Of a DNA stretch of 64,000 nucleotides, positions 16,100 to 24,856 are shown in pieces; the stretch's first letter is position 1; every line of letters begins with the position of its first letter. This DNA is from CBDDFV01 sp965227335 (GTDB taxonomy: Bacteria > Planctomycetota > Phycisphaerae > Phycisphaerales > SM1A02): NCBI GenBank assembly GCA_965227335.1, contig CBDDFV010000009.1:62001-126000 (forward strand), in the 5' to 3' direction. The notes under the pieces are model-generated. The model saw nothing but the letters and a program-made list of their open reading frames with translations, was not told the origin of the DNA and did not search any database. Position numbers and translations under genes: made by a program.

Positions 16100-17536
16100 C
16101 TATTCGCTCGCGGGCCGATCGGCTGCGTCGAGCTTCTTCCGAAGCGTCTTTCGGTCGATTCCGAGAATGCGCGCAGCCCGACTCCGATTCCCCTCGACGG
16201 CGTCCAGAACCCTCTGGACATGGTCGAGTTCGACCTCTTGGAGTGTGCGAAGGGAGCCGCTCGTCGCACGGTCCGGCTGGAACTGCATCGGACCTGGCAG
16301 GTCATCGATGTCGACGTACCGATCCTCGGCCATGATGGTGAGCCGCTGGATGAGGTTGTCGAGCTCTCGAACGTTGCCCGGCCAGTCGTAGCTCTCGAGC
16401 GCGCGGAGCGCGCGCTCCGAAAATGCCAGGGGCTCTCCGTGCGCCTGCCGCGTCCAGCGATTGACGAAGTGAGCGATGAGCAGGTTGACGTCGCCGCCCC
16501 GTTCACGCAGTGGCGGCAGATCAATGGTGAGCACATGCAAGCGAAAGAAGAGGTCGGCCCGGAATCGTCCGGCCTCCACCAGATCGGCCAGGTCCTGATT
16601 GGTCGCCGCGAGGATCCGGACGTCCGTGGCGCGGGTACGATCCGATCCGACCATTCGAACTTCCTGGTTCTGGAGCACCCGAAGGAGCTTCGCCTGGACG
16701 GCGGTGTTCATCTCGCTCACCTCGTCCAGGAATATCGTGCCTCCTTCAGCCGTCTGAAAGAACCCGGCGCGGGTTGTGTTCGCGCCCGTGAATGCGCCCT
16801 TGACGTATCCGAAGAGTTCGCTCTCGACGAGGCTCTCCGGGATCGCCGCGCAGTTGACGGGGACGAACTGCGCGCCAGAGCGTGCGCCGCCGTAGTGAAT
16901 GGCGCGCGCTACGAGCTCCTTACCGGTTCCGCTCTCGCCATGAATCAGCACCGTAGCGTCGGTCTCGCATGCCTTGGCGATCGCCCGGTATACCGCTTGC
17001 ATCGGCTTCGAGTCTCCGATGAGCCCCTGCGGTCCGTCAGACGGACGACTCGGTGCCGCCTCGGATGCGGATGGCTGGAGCTGCACCTCCAATTGGTGTG
17101 CTCGCTGCCGCCGCCACTCGGATCGCAGGAACTCTGCAAGCCGTCGCGCGATCTCCCGAATGAGCAGCGCCTCCTCGCGCAGAAACGCAGGCGACGCTAA
17201 CACACATGGAGGATGCTTCGTGTAGATGACGCTGATCTCGCCAACAACCTCGTCGGCTACCTGGATCGCCGAGGATTGTTGATGGGCGATCTTCGATGCC
17301 GTCGCACTCTGGAACGTCCGATTGTCGAGACGGATCCTGGCAACAGCTATTGCCGGAAACTGCATACCAGCCGGGAGCCGCTCGACGATCGCTTGCAGCC
17401 TCTCATCGACGGACTTTGTGTCATCACCAAGAGCGCCGGAGACTGCGTAGAGGCAATGCAACTCCTTGACACGTTCCTCAAGAGCATGCGCAAGTTGCTC
17501 GGCGGGGGGGCCTTGTTCATGCGGCGTCGTTGTCAT
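16100..17536 (-). CDS. Sigma-54-dependent enhancer-binding regulator
   Basis: 478 residues from ATG 17536. Residues about 12-150 are a GAF-like sensor (KELHCLYAVSGAL, VGEISVIYTK). The AAA+ domain (about 185-415) has Walker A GESGTGKE, the sigma-54 contact loop GAFTGA, Walker B GGTIFLDE and the R-finger region FRADLFFRL. A Fis-type HTH ends the protein (NRSRAARILGIDRKTLRKKL). There is no receiver domain, so it senses a ligand rather than a kinase. It probably activates the promoter at 15961-15976, 124 bp downstream of its gene. Confidence 0.93.
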   Translation of the reverse strand: MTTTPHEQGPPAEQLAHALEERVKELHCLYAVSGALGDDTKSVDERLQAIVERLPAGMQFPAIAVARIRLDNRTFQSATASKIAHQQSSAIQVADEVVGEISVIYTKHPPCVLASPAFLREEALLIREIARRLAEFLRSEWRRQRAHQLEVQLQPSASEAAPSRPSDGPQGLIGDSKPMQAVYRAIAKACETDATVLIHGESGTGKELVARAIHYGGARSGAQFVPVNCAAIPESLVESELFGYVKGAFTGANTTRAGFFQTAEGGTIFLDEVSEMNTAVQAKLLRVLQNQEVRMVGSDRTRATDVRILAATNQDLADLVEAGRFRADLFFRLHVLTIDLPPLRERGGDVNLLIAHFVNRWTRQAHGEPLAFSERALRALESYDWPGNVRELDNLIQRLTIMAEDRYVDIDDLPGPMQFQPDRATSGSLRTLQEVELDHVQRVLDAVEGNRSRAARILGIDRKTLRKKLDAADRPASE

Positions 17537-17644
17537 TTCACCGAGCTCGCGACGAGGACTGCCTGCTCTCAATGAGCTGGAGAAGGGCCATTCTACTCGA
17601 TGGACGGTATCACGCCGCAGTCGTGCGGAGCGGCGATCGTGGGG

Positions 17645-18400
17645 TCAGTAGCCGCCGAAGTCCTCTGTTCGGATGTCGTCGTCATCGACTCCCCCACGGT
17701 TCAGCTCCGCGTGGAGTCCCCTGACCATGGCCGGCGGGCCCGCGATGTAGTAGAGGGGCATCGAAGAAGTGCTCACCTGATCGCGCTGGAGGTGGCGCGT
17801 AATGAGCTCGTAGTCGATGTGGCCGGTGGCCCCGTTCCACGCCGCGCCAGATGTAGTCGGCTGGGTCACTGTCGGGACGAACGTGAGGGATGGAATCTGC
17901 GACTCGAGCTCAATCAGCTCGTCGAGGAACGGTGCGTCCTCCGGACGCCTGTTGGCATAGAACAGGAGGAGCCGATACAGGAGCCGTTCGTGTGCGATCC
18001 GTCGAACGAAGCTGCGAAATGGCGTGATCCCGATTCCACCTGCCAGGAGCACGGCTGGTCGATCTACGTTGTTGTGCAACGTGAAATTCCCGAAGGGGCC
18101 ATCGACCTGCAGCTCTGTTCCGATCGGCAAGGTCCGGAGGGTGCGCTTGAATGCAGTATCACGCAGGCGTGTCGCAAACGCGAGATACGGATCGTCTGGG
18201 GCACTGGCAATGGACAGTGCACGCGCATTGCCCTTGTCGTCCGTCTCGGGCGGATCGAGTAGCGTGACCTCCATGAACTGGCCTGCCTTGAAGGTGAGAG
18301 CGGCCGGCTTGTCGAAACGAAGTTCAACGGTCTCATCTGCCACGTCGAGACGTTGCTGTAGTCTCAGCGAGTGAGTGAGTTGTGGTGCGTCAGGAGTCAT
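17645..18400 (-). CDS. Ferredoxin-NADP reductase-like flavoprotein
   Basis: 251 residues from ATG 18400. An FAD-binding barrel (residues about 15-100; RALSIAS in the RxxS position, GPFGNFTLH) is followed by an NAD(P)-binding domain (LAGGIGITPFRS, then YYIAGPPAMVRG). There is no iron-sulfur domain, so it needs an external electron partner. It may reduce the truncated haemoglobin made by the same operon, like the reductase half of a flavohaemoglobin; that pairing is inferred from location. Confidence 0.85.
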   Translation of the reverse strand: MTPDAPQLTHSLRLQQRLDVADETVELRFDKPAALTFKAGQFMEVTLLDPPETDDKGNARALSIASAPDDPYLAFATRLRDTAFKRTLRTLPIGTELQVDGPFGNFTLHNNVDRPAVLLAGGIGITPFRSFVRRIAHERLLYRLLLFYANRRPEDAPFLDELIELESQIPSLTFVPTVTQPTTSGAAWNGATGHIDYELITRHLQRDQVSTSSMPLYYIAGPPAMVRGLHAELNRGGVDDDDIRTEDFGGY

Positions 18401-18451
18401 GGAGGCCCACCATCCTTTCACGCGAAGAGCGGTCGTAGCTGGTCGCGCACT

Positions 18452-18808
18452 TCACGATGCGCCGCGCCGCAGCAGATACCCCTTCAGGGCCGTTGCGTTG
18501 TTGTGGTCGGTGTCCTTCGCAGAGTAGATCAGAGTCAGCCGTCCGCGCGAGGCAACCGCTCGGAGTTCGGCAACAAGATCGCCGTGCCGGTGCAGTTCCT
18601 TGTGGTACCGCGTGACGAACTCGGGCCACCGCTTCGGATCATGGTTGAACCATCTGCGAAGAGCATCGCTGGGCGCGATGTCCTTCATCCAGTTGTCGAT
18701 CTGTGCATCACCCTTCGAGACGCCTCGTGGCCACAGTCGGTCAACGAGAACGCGTGTTCCGTCGCTCTCAGCCGGCGGGTCGTATATTCGCTTGACGACG
18801 ATCGACAT
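18452..18808 (-). CDS. DUF488 (YeaO-like) protein
   Basis: 118 residues with the family's hallmarks: YDPPAESDGTRVLVDRLWPRG near the N-terminus, an HDPKRWPEF segment, and TLIYSAKD near the end. DUF488 members are small cytoplasmic proteins of unknown biochemical role and are often found with haem or redox stress genes. It starts nine bases after the ECF sigma gene stop. Confidence 0.85.
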   Translation of the reverse strand: MSIVVKRIYDPPAESDGTRVLVDRLWPRGVSKGDAQIDNWMKDIAPSDALRRWFNHDPKRWPEFVTRYHKELHRHGDLVAELRAVASRGRLTLIYSAKDTDHNNATALKGYLLRRGAS

Positions 18809-18817
18809 GGCTGTGGA

Positions 18818-19534
18818 TCATCTCCCTGCGAGACGGGCGAGCACGCCGCGCACGATCCGGTCACAGCGCTCGCCATCGAATTGATAGAGGCGTCGCACAT
18901 CTTCGCCGAGTTGCTGATCGATCCACGTCTTGAGCAGAGTGCGAGCGCGATGAAGCCTTACCTTGACGTTCGACGTCGTCAGATCGAGGCACTCGGCGGC
19001 TTCGAGAGTGTCCAGCCCCTCAACGGCGCGCAATACGAAGACCGTGCGCAACTCCTCGGGGAGTGCGTCGATCGCCTGGATGAGGACGTCGTGTAGCTCA
19101 CGCATGCTGGCGTCATGGCCTCCGTCGAGCGGGCGATCCGTCGCAGGTCGCAGCCGTTCCGTACGTTCCAGATCCATCGGACGAACCCGCCGCAGCCTAC
19201 GTCGACGCGAAGACGCTTCATAGACGGCAATCCGTGTCAACCATGTCGAGAAGAGAGACCGGCCCTCGAACTGCGACAGGTGCTCGAATGCGCGGACGTA
19301 GGTCTCCTGAAGAACATCCTCCGACTCATCATCATCCCGAAGGATGCTCCGGACGATCCGAAACAGCCGTTGGTTGTAGCGTCGCATGATGAGTTCGAAC
19401 GACGCCAGGTCGCCGCCGAGCACCCGTCGGACGATCTTCTCGTCGGAAAGCTCGGCGGCCGGTGCGGCCTGGGCACTCGTCCGAGGCGTCATCCGGAGGC
19501 GACCATTCGGCGGAGTCTCAGTGTGCAGTTGCAT
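18818..19534 (-). CDS. ECF-type RNA polymerase sigma factor
   Basis: 238 residues. Region 2 runs from about 45 to 110 (YNQRLFRIVRSIL, EDVLQETYVRAFEHLSQF, STWLTRIA) and region 4 from about 160 to 215 (LPEELRTVFVLRAVEGL, then TTSNVKVRLHRAR). No anti-sigma gene is adjacent. ATG 19534 overlaps the DoxX gene by 17 bases; ATG 19492 is an alternative. Membership of a redox-stress operon suggests a second regulatory layer besides the NsrR-like repressor. Confidence 0.88.
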   Translation of the reverse strand: MQLHTETPPNGRLRMTPRTSAQAAPAAELSDEKIVRRVLGGDLASFELIMRRYNQRLFRIVRSILRDDDESEDVLQETYVRAFEHLSQFEGRSLFSTWLTRIAVYEASSRRRRLRRVRPMDLERTERLRPATDRPLDGGHDASMRELHDVLIQAIDALPEELRTVFVLRAVEGLDTLEAAECLDLTTSNVKVRLHRARTLLKTWIDQQLGEDVRRLYQFDGERCDRIVRGVLARLAGR

Positions 19535-19955
19535 GGGTCACGCTGTTCTGAGGTTGTCGTGAGAATCCCGGCAGCCACTGCTCGCCTCGGAGGCCGGCAA
19601 TGGTTCCGAGCGTATATGCCGCCACTGCCATCACGAGGTCGCGGACGGCGATGTCGAGATAGCCGGCGGTGGCCACGGCGGCGGCGAGCAGGATCAGCCA
19701 CGCCATCACGACGAAAGCGCCGAGGCGTGTGAACTTCGTGAGGACTGCGAGGCCTGCGACGATCTCGATCACGCCGACGATCATCATGAACGTGGTCGCG
19801 CTGAAGGGGAGAAGATCGGCGGCGAACGGCGGCAGGTAAGCCGTCCAATCCGCGAGCAGGTTGGTGAACTTGTCCAGCCCTGCCAGGAGCGGGACCAGCC
19901 CGAAGGTGATGCGAAGTGGTACGTAGACGGATGAGAGGGTGTTGGTGTGACTCAT
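19518..19955 (-). CDS. DoxX-family membrane protein
   Basis: 145 residues with four hydrophobic helices and the DoxX opening pattern (LRITFGLVPLLAGLDKFTNLL). The third and fourth helices contain FVVMAWLILLAAAV and LVMAVAAYTLGTIAGL. DoxX proteins are associated with quinone or thiol redox in membranes. It overlaps the upstream membrane gene by four bases. Confidence 0.82.
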   Translation of the reverse strand: MSHTNTLSSVYVPLRITFGLVPLLAGLDKFTNLLADWTAYLPPFAADLLPFSATTFMMIVGVIEIVAGLAVLTKFTRLGAFVVMAWLILLAAAVATAGYLDIAVRDLVMAVAAYTLGTIAGLRGEQWLPGFSRQPQNSVTHATAH

Positions 19956-20449
19956 GGGTAGTGACCTCCTGCCACTACCGAGTCAGCTGGTGACGAACGG
20001 TTACAAAGTCCCGGAGAATCTTGTGGACGGGCAGCCCAGGCGATCGTTGCCAGGAGCGCGAGCTTGCCGATCTCCATGACGCCATAGATGTTGTGCTGGC
20101 TGGACAGGACGACCTCTGCGCCCTGCATGATGAGATCGACACGTTTGTCCAGCGAAGGGCGGATCAGCAGGATCTGAGCGCCAACAAGCGCCAGCACCAG
20201 CGCGGGCCACCAGCGAGTCCTGCCGCGGCCGTGCAGCAGGCTCACCGTGACGAGAGCCGACGCGCAGGCCACCTCGACCCAGCCGAACACCCGGAAAGTC
20301 TGCCGACCGACATCGAGTGCCTGTGGCAGGTCGATCGAATGCGCGAGGAACTTCGCAGGCACCGCGACGAACGACACGCCAAGGAGCATGCCGGCGTAGA
20401 GCAGGGCTATGCTCGGCAACACCCACGATGGCGGAGTCCTGGGGATCAT
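19952..20449 (-). CDS. Four-helix integral membrane protein, unknown
   Basis: 165 residues from ATG 20449. Four hydrophobic stretches are visible, near residues 9-30, 45-70, 78-95 and 128-145. It keeps conserved-looking polar residues within helices (PSWVLPSIALLYAGMLLG; MEIGKLALLAT). Family not recognised with certainty. It sits five bases after the haemoglobin stop and overlaps DoxX, so it belongs to the stress operon. Confidence 0.6.
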   Translation of the reverse strand: MIPRTPPSWVLPSIALLYAGMLLGVSFVAVPAKFLAHSIDLPQALDVGRQTFRVFGWVEVACASALVTVSLLHGRGRTRWWPALVLALVGAQILLIRPSLDKRVDLIMQGAEVVLSSQHNIYGVMEIGKLALLATIAWAARPQDSPGLCNRSSPADSVVAGGHYP

Positions 20450-20454
20450 GCCAT

Positions 20455-20910
20455 TCAATTCCGATCCGCTCGTGCCCCGGAGTGCAGTGCCATGGTGCGT
20501 GCCATACGAAATGCGGGGACCACGAACGGCTCTCGAGCGTCCGGCGGAACGTGGGTCTCGACGGCAAGTTTCCAGAGATCGAGCCATCGGCCAAAGTGAG
20601 CGTCGGTCAGGCCGGGGATTCGGAGGTGTACCTCGAGAGGGCGCCCAGCGTATCGGCCGCTGCGGTTCACGAGGGTGGACCAGAAATCGCGCATTCGCGC
20701 GAGATGCCCAGACCAATCGCTGACGCGCTCTTCGAAGAGCGGGCCGAGCAGATCGTCGGAACGGGCGGCGTCGTAGAACGCCGCCACCAGGTCCTCAATG
20801 AGGTCCTCATCGATTGTCCTGGTGCGCCCATCCACGGTTTCGGTGAGCGGCAGCAGGTGTGAAGCGGCAGGGCGCGCGCCGATGTCGAGCTCATCCGATG
20901 CAGCGGTCAT
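20455..20910 (-). CDS. Group III truncated haemoglobin
   Basis: 151 residues from ATG 20910. The core resembles group III truncated globins: LVAAFYDAARSDDLLGPLFEE, DFWSTLV, then the F-helix region VHLRIPGLTDAHFGRWLDLW with candidate haem-ligand histidines. An additional 25-residue N-terminus is present. Likely binds O2 or NO. Its start overlaps the AhpD-like gene stop, and the locus is fronted by an NsrR-like regulator, consistent with NO detoxification. Confidence 0.82.
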   Translation of the reverse strand: MTAASDELDIGARPAASHLLPLTETVDGRTRTIDEDLIEDLVAAFYDAARSDDLLGPLFEERVSDWSGHLARMRDFWSTLVNRSGRYAGRPLEVHLRIPGLTDAHFGRWLDLWKLAVETHVPPDAREPFVVPAFRMARTMALHSGARADRN

Positions 20911-21269
20911 GACGGCTCGTCTCGTCTTGCTTCGGCTGCTTCGAGCGTCTCCATCGCGATCGCGGAATGGGCATAGGCCGCCCCGGCTCTCATTTCGGCA
21001 GCCACCCAGATCGACTCCATGATCTCCTCGGGTGTCGCGCCGGCGGCAAGGGCCTGGCGGGTGTGCCCCTCGATGCAGTGCGGGCACTGGGTCACGTGGG
21101 CCACGGCGACCGCCAGGAGCTGCTTGGTCTTCACGTCCAGGGCGCCGGCCGAGAACACCGCCTTGGAGAACGTCCGGAACGCGGCGAACTGGTCGGGACG
21201 AAGCTCCCGTCGGCGACGGGCGGCCTCAGGGCTCACGGGGGGAACGATCGATGGTCGGGTCTTGTCCAT
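20907..21269 (-). CDS. AhpD-like carboxymuconolactone decarboxylase family protein
   Basis: 120 residues from ATG 21269. The AhpD-type redox motif is present: HVTQCPHCIEGHTRQALAAG with CxxC and following His. Such proteins act as thiol peroxidase partners. First gene of the minus-strand stress operon; the palindrome at 21273-21289 lies only four bases upstream of its start codon, so a bound regulator would block transcription or translation initiation. Confidence 0.87.
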   Translation of the reverse strand: MDKTRPSIVPPVSPEAARRRRELRPDQFAAFRTFSKAVFSAGALDVKTKQLLAVAVAHVTQCPHCIEGHTRQALAAGATPEEIMESIWVAAEMRAGAAYAHSAIAMETLEAAEARRDEPS

Positions 21270-21272
21270 TTG

Positions 21273-21289
21273 TGGTATCCAGGATACCA
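21273..21289. promoter_or_regulatory. Perfect palindrome, probable NsrR-like operator
   Basis: TGGTATCC-A-GGATACCA is an 8-1-8 perfect inverted repeat in the short gap between divergent genes (AhpD-like to the left, Rrf2 regulator to the right). Rrf2 repressors bind dyads of this general layout. Autoregulation plus control of the haemoglobin operon is the expected outcome. Confidence 0.65.
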
Positions 21290-21335
21290 TTATTCACCGC
21301 TCCCGTCTCGCTGTCCACCAATGGAGGTCGTGAAC

Positions 21336-21773
21336 TTGCGCCTGGCAGAACGAACCGACTATGCCCTGAGGGTGCTCATGTACTTGGCAGCCAGGGGAGA
21401 GCAGGCGACCGTCGCGGAGATGGCCGAGCGCTTCGCAGTCTCGCACCATCACCTCGTGAAGGTCGTTCAGATGCTCGGCGAGGCCGGCCTCGTGACGACG
21501 ACTCGAGGGCGTGGAGGTGGCGTCGCCCTGGCCGTTGCTCCGGCGCGAATTCGTATCGGCGAAGTCATTCGACACACCGAGCCGGACCTGGCCCTTGCCG
21601 AGTGCATGCGTCTCGACGGGGCGTGCCCGTTCCAGGGACCTTGTCGGCTGACCTCGCTGCTCGAAAGCGCGCGAGACTCGTTCATCGAGACCTTGAACGG
21701 GACAACGCTGGCTGATCTGGCAAAGCCCCGAGTGACGCTCCTCCGAGCAGTCGGCGAACGGACGAAGGCATAG
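21336..21773 (+). CDS. nsrR: Rrf2-family regulator, NsrR-like
   Basis: 145 residues. TTG 21336 gives the family N-terminus (RLAERTDYALRVLMYLA) and has GGAGGT eight bases before it; ATG 21321 would add five unusual residues. The winged helix spans about 20-80. Three cysteines lie in ECMRLDGACPFQGPC, close to the NsrR pattern that holds an NO-sensitive iron-sulfur cluster, followed by the NsrR-like TLADLAKP. Divergent from the haemoglobin operon and directly upstream of the RIC gene, both classic NO-response targets. Confidence 0.85.
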   Translation: MRLAERTDYALRVLMYLAARGEQATVAEMAERFAVSHHHLVKVVQMLGEAGLVTTTRGRGGGVALAVAPARIRIGEVIRHTEPDLALAECMRLDGACPFQGPCRLTSLLESARDSFIETLNGTTLADLAKPRVTLLRAVGERTKA

Positions 21774-21787
21774 TCAGGAGATTGCGC

Positions 21788-23035
21788 ATGGCAAGCTTCG
21801 AGCACGCACCCATCCACCGTCACGACGCCATTGCCCCGTTCAGTCGGGACCACTACGTCGGTCTTGTCCAGGCGCGACACCTGATCAAGTCCGCCGGAGG
21901 CGATGCTGTTGATCGACGAAGAGTCGTGGCGCAATTCATCGACGCATGGGACGGGGACATCGTGGAGCACTTCCGTGATGAGGAGCGGCTTCTCCTCCCA
22001 CTGATGAACGAGGCCGACCAGGAACACATGCGGGCTCAGCACAAGCAGATTGCAGAGCTTGCAGACCGGGTGCGTGCCGAGCGCAAGAAGGTCGATCCAG
22101 TTGATTCGCTGCTGCGAGAGCTGGGCGAGCTGCTTGAGAGCCACATTCGCTGGGAGGAGCGTGAGTTGTTCAATCGGTTGCAGGACGATCTGAGCGCCGG
22201 CGAGCTGGACGAACTCCAGAGATCGACGGCGTCAATTGAGGACGCGCGTCCTCGCAATGTGTGCCGGACGCCAGGAACCACAGGAGATGAGCCCATGCCG
22301 ACGCAAATTGATCCGCAAACCACGGTTGGGGCGCTCGTGACCGAGCGGCCGGCTCGGTCCCGGGTGTTCGAGACGCTCGCGATCGACTACTGCTGCGGCG
22401 GCAAGAAGCCACTGAGTGAAGCCTGCGCCAAACGCGGGCTCGATCCCCAAGCGGTGATCGAGCTTATTCAAGAGGCTGACGACGAGGGTGGTCGGTCCGA
22501 GGACATGATCGATGCAGACGCCCTCAGCCTGACCGACCTCGCGGATCACATCGAGCGCGAGCATCACGCGTACCTGCGTTCGGAACTCCCCCGCCTCGAT
22601 GCGATGACGGAGAAGGTGTACCGGGTACACGGTGAAGCGGAACCGCGGCTCGGTGAGGTGAGACGAGCGTTCTGCGCGCTCCGCGACGAGCTGACCTCAC
22701 ACATGATGAAGGAAGAGCAGATTCTCTTCCCCTTGGTCCGTCAACTGGAGCAATCCGACGATCCCGTCTCGCTTCATTGCGGGACGATCGCGGATCCTAT
22801 TCGTCAGATGGAAGCCGAGCATGAGCATGCGGGTGATGCGCTCGCGACCATCCGCACCGCAACCGACAACTTCCAGCCGCCCGATTGGGCCTGCAACACG
22901 TACCGCGCGATGCTGGACGGCTTGGCCCAGTTCGAACGTGACATGCACGTGCACATCCACAAGGAGAACAACGTGCTCTTCCCGAAGGCGCTCGCGCTCG
23001 AGGCCGGCGAGCAGGCTTCAGCGGAATCGGTCTAA
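21788..23035 (+). CDS. Hemerythrin-RIC fusion: iron-sulfur cluster repair protein
   Basis: 415 residues. Residues 1-155 are a hemerythrin-type four-helix domain with iron-ligand-like HFRDEE and HIRWEE motifs. Residues from 170 match RIC/ScdA/YtfE: an N-terminal YCCGGKK motif (about 201), then HIEREHH, HMMKEEQILFP, MEAEHEH and HIHKENNVLFP. RIC proteins repair clusters after NO or oxidative damage. The linker (about 156-169) looks like translated spacer, and ATG 22295 keeps its own AGGAG site, so a separate RIC product is possible. Confidence 0.85.
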   Translation: MASFEHAPIHRHDAIAPFSRDHYVGLVQARHLIKSAGGDAVDRRRVVAQFIDAWDGDIVEHFRDEERLLLPLMNEADQEHMRAQHKQIAELADRVRAERKKVDPVDSLLRELGELLESHIRWEERELFNRLQDDLSAGELDELQRSTASIEDARPRNVCRTPGTTGDEPMPTQIDPQTTVGALVTERPARSRVFETLAIDYCCGGKKPLSEACAKRGLDPQAVIELIQEADDEGGRSEDMIDADALSLTDLADHIEREHHAYLRSELPRLDAMTEKVYRVHGEAEPRLGEVRRAFCALRDELTSHMMKEEQILFPLVRQLEQSDDPVSLHCGTIADPIRQMEAEHEHAGDALATIRTATDNFQPPDWACNTYRAMLDGLAQFERDMHVHIHKENNVLFPKALALEAGEQASAESV

Positions 23036-23100
23036 GTCGCGGTTGCGCGCTGCGGCCATTCAGATAGATGGCATCACAATCCCAGGTACTGGAGACTCTG

Positions 23101-23697
23101 ATGACTCGATACTCGGTTCTACCCGTGCTCATGGCCGCCATACTCACCGCGGGTTGCTCGACGACTGCGACGTCCTGCTGTGACGACCATTCGCACGCAT
23201 CGCACTCGCAAGCCGAACACGCCAGCGGCCTGATCGCGGTTCCGTCAGCTCTGCGCGAAGAGCATGAGCTGCTCCACGCCGAACTTGCAGCCGCGGTGGA
23301 TTCTGGCGGCGACACGGGTGCGGCAGCCCGTGTCCTTCGTGACCGCCTCCACGGACACTTCGAGGAGGAGGACACGATCGCTCTACCTCCGCTGGGTCTG
23401 CTCGAACTGCTGGCAGACGGTCAAGTGACGCCCGAGATGGCGCCTGCGGTCGAGATGGGGCGCCAGGTCGAGGAGCGATACGATCGCTACCTTCGAGAGC
23501 ATCAAGGGATTGTCGATGCGCTTGACGAACTGGAGGCGGCAGCCCGTGCCGAGGGCAAGCCTGAGCAGATAGCCTTTGCTCGCCGCCTGCGTCTCCATGC
23601 AGCGACCGAGGAGCAGGTGTTGTACCCAGCCACCATTGTGATCGGAAGGTACATCGAAGCTCATCTCGCCCAGACGAGCCACGACTCCGTGAGGTGA
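23101..23697 (+). CDS. Hemerythrin-like lipoprotein
   Basis: 198 residues from ATG 23101. A lipoprotein signal peptide ends in LTAGC (Cys near residue 19), followed by a His/Cys-rich segment (SCCDDHSHASHSQ) that could hold metal. The mature part is a four-helix hemerythrin-like domain (REEHELLHAEL, HGHFEEEDTIALP, LREHQGI, HAATEEQVLYPA). It would sit in the outer or inner membrane facing the periplasm, extending iron-based NO or O2 binding to that compartment. Confidence 0.75.
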   Translation: MTRYSVLPVLMAAILTAGCSTTATSCCDDHSHASHSQAEHASGLIAVPSALREEHELLHAELAAAVDSGGDTGAAARVLRDRLHGHFEEEDTIALPPLGLLELLADGQVTPEMAPAVEMGRQVEERYDRYLREHQGIVDALDELEAAARAEGKPEQIAFARRLRLHAATEEQVLYPATIVIGRYIEAHLAQTSHDSVR

Positions 23698-23701
23698 CGG
23701 C

Positions 23702-24856
23702 ATGGCACGCTGGATCCGGCGCCTCCTGTTCGGCGCGATCATCATCGTCGGCCTCGGCTACCTGCTCTACGCGAGGTGGGTCCGACCGCTACCCGTCGTC
23801 GGCTTTGAAGTCGCGCGTGGAACGCTCGTCGTTGAGATGATGGGGACCGGGACCGTCGAAGCGCGTACGTCTACCGTTGTGTCAGCCAAGATCCAGGGGC
23901 GACTGCTCGAACTTGCAGTTGATCAAGGCGACTTGGTCGAAACGGGGCAGGTTGTCGCACGGCTGGACGACAGTGACCTTGCCCGACAAGTCGAGATTGC
24001 GCACGCGAACGTGGAAGCAGCCGAAGCAGGGCTGGACAGACTGCGCGCCGATCGTGCGCGGACCGAAGCCGTCCTGCACCGGGCGCAACGCGAAGATGAG
24101 AGGGTCCACGCGGCGTCCGATCAAGGAGCAGCGACCGAGACCGAGGTCGACGCTTCTACTGAGCGGGTTGCGGTCGCTCAAGCAGATGCGGCCCGCGCGG
24201 AAGCCGCCATCGCCGAAGGGCAGAAACTGCTCATCGCAGCTCGCAAAACACTCGAGTATCAGCAGGCCCGCCTCGACGACACCGTGATCCGTGCTTCATT
24301 CAGTGGCCTGATCGTTCGGCGTGATCGCGATCCCGGCGACATCGTTGTCCCCGGTTCATCGATCTACCGCCTCATTGCTCTGGAAGAGATCTGGGTGTCG
24401 GCGTGGGTCGATGAGACTGCCATGGCCGCCCTCGCGCCGGACCAGCCCGCGCGGGTCGTCGTGCGGTCCGAACCTGATCACCCGTACCCCGGTCACGTCG
24501 TACGACTCGGGCGAGAGACAGATCCTGAGACGCGCGAGTTCATCGTCGATGTGGCCATCGAGCGTCTTCCCAAGCAATGGGCCATTGGCCAGCGTGCGGA
24601 AGTCTACATCGAGACTGACCGGATCGAAGACGTGCTTATGGTGCCGCTGACGTTCGTAGCGGTCGTCGAGGGGCAGCGCGGCGCCCTCGTCCATCGCGAC
24701 GGGCGAGCCGTATGGACGCCATGTGAGTTCGGAATGCGTGGCCGAGAAACGATCGAGCTGCGCGAGGGCATCGATGCGGGAGACGTCCTTGTGCGGCTCG
24801 CCGATCCGGCACCGCGAGTCGAACTGAGCGACGGACGGAGGATCAGGATCGAATGA
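23702..24856 (+). CDS. HlyD/MacA-type periplasmic adaptor
   Basis: 384 residues: an N-terminal membrane anchor (about 9-24), a lipoyl half-motif (GTVEARTSTVVSAKIQGRLLEL), an alpha-helical coiled coil (about 95-190), the second lipoyl half (VIRASFSGLIVRRDRDPGDIV) and beta-barrel domains. It links an inner-membrane ABC exporter to the envelope. Four-base overlap with the permease gene that follows. Substrate unknown. Confidence 0.88.
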   Translation: MARWIRRLLFGAIIIVGLGYLLYARWVRPLPVVGFEVARGTLVVEMMGTGTVEARTSTVVSAKIQGRLLELAVDQGDLVETGQVVARLDDSDLARQVEIAHANVEAAEAGLDRLRADRARTEAVLHRAQREDERVHAASDQGAATETEVDASTERVAVAQADAARAEAAIAEGQKLLIAARKTLEYQQARLDDTVIRASFSGLIVRRDRDPGDIVVPGSSIYRLIALEEIWVSAWVDETAMAALAPDQPARVVVRSEPDHPYPGHVVRLGRETDPETREFIVDVAIERLPKQWAIGQRAEVYIETDRIEDVLMVPLTFVAVVEGQRGALVHRDGRAVWTPCEFGMRGRETIELREGIDAGDVLVRLADPAPRVELSDGRRIRIE

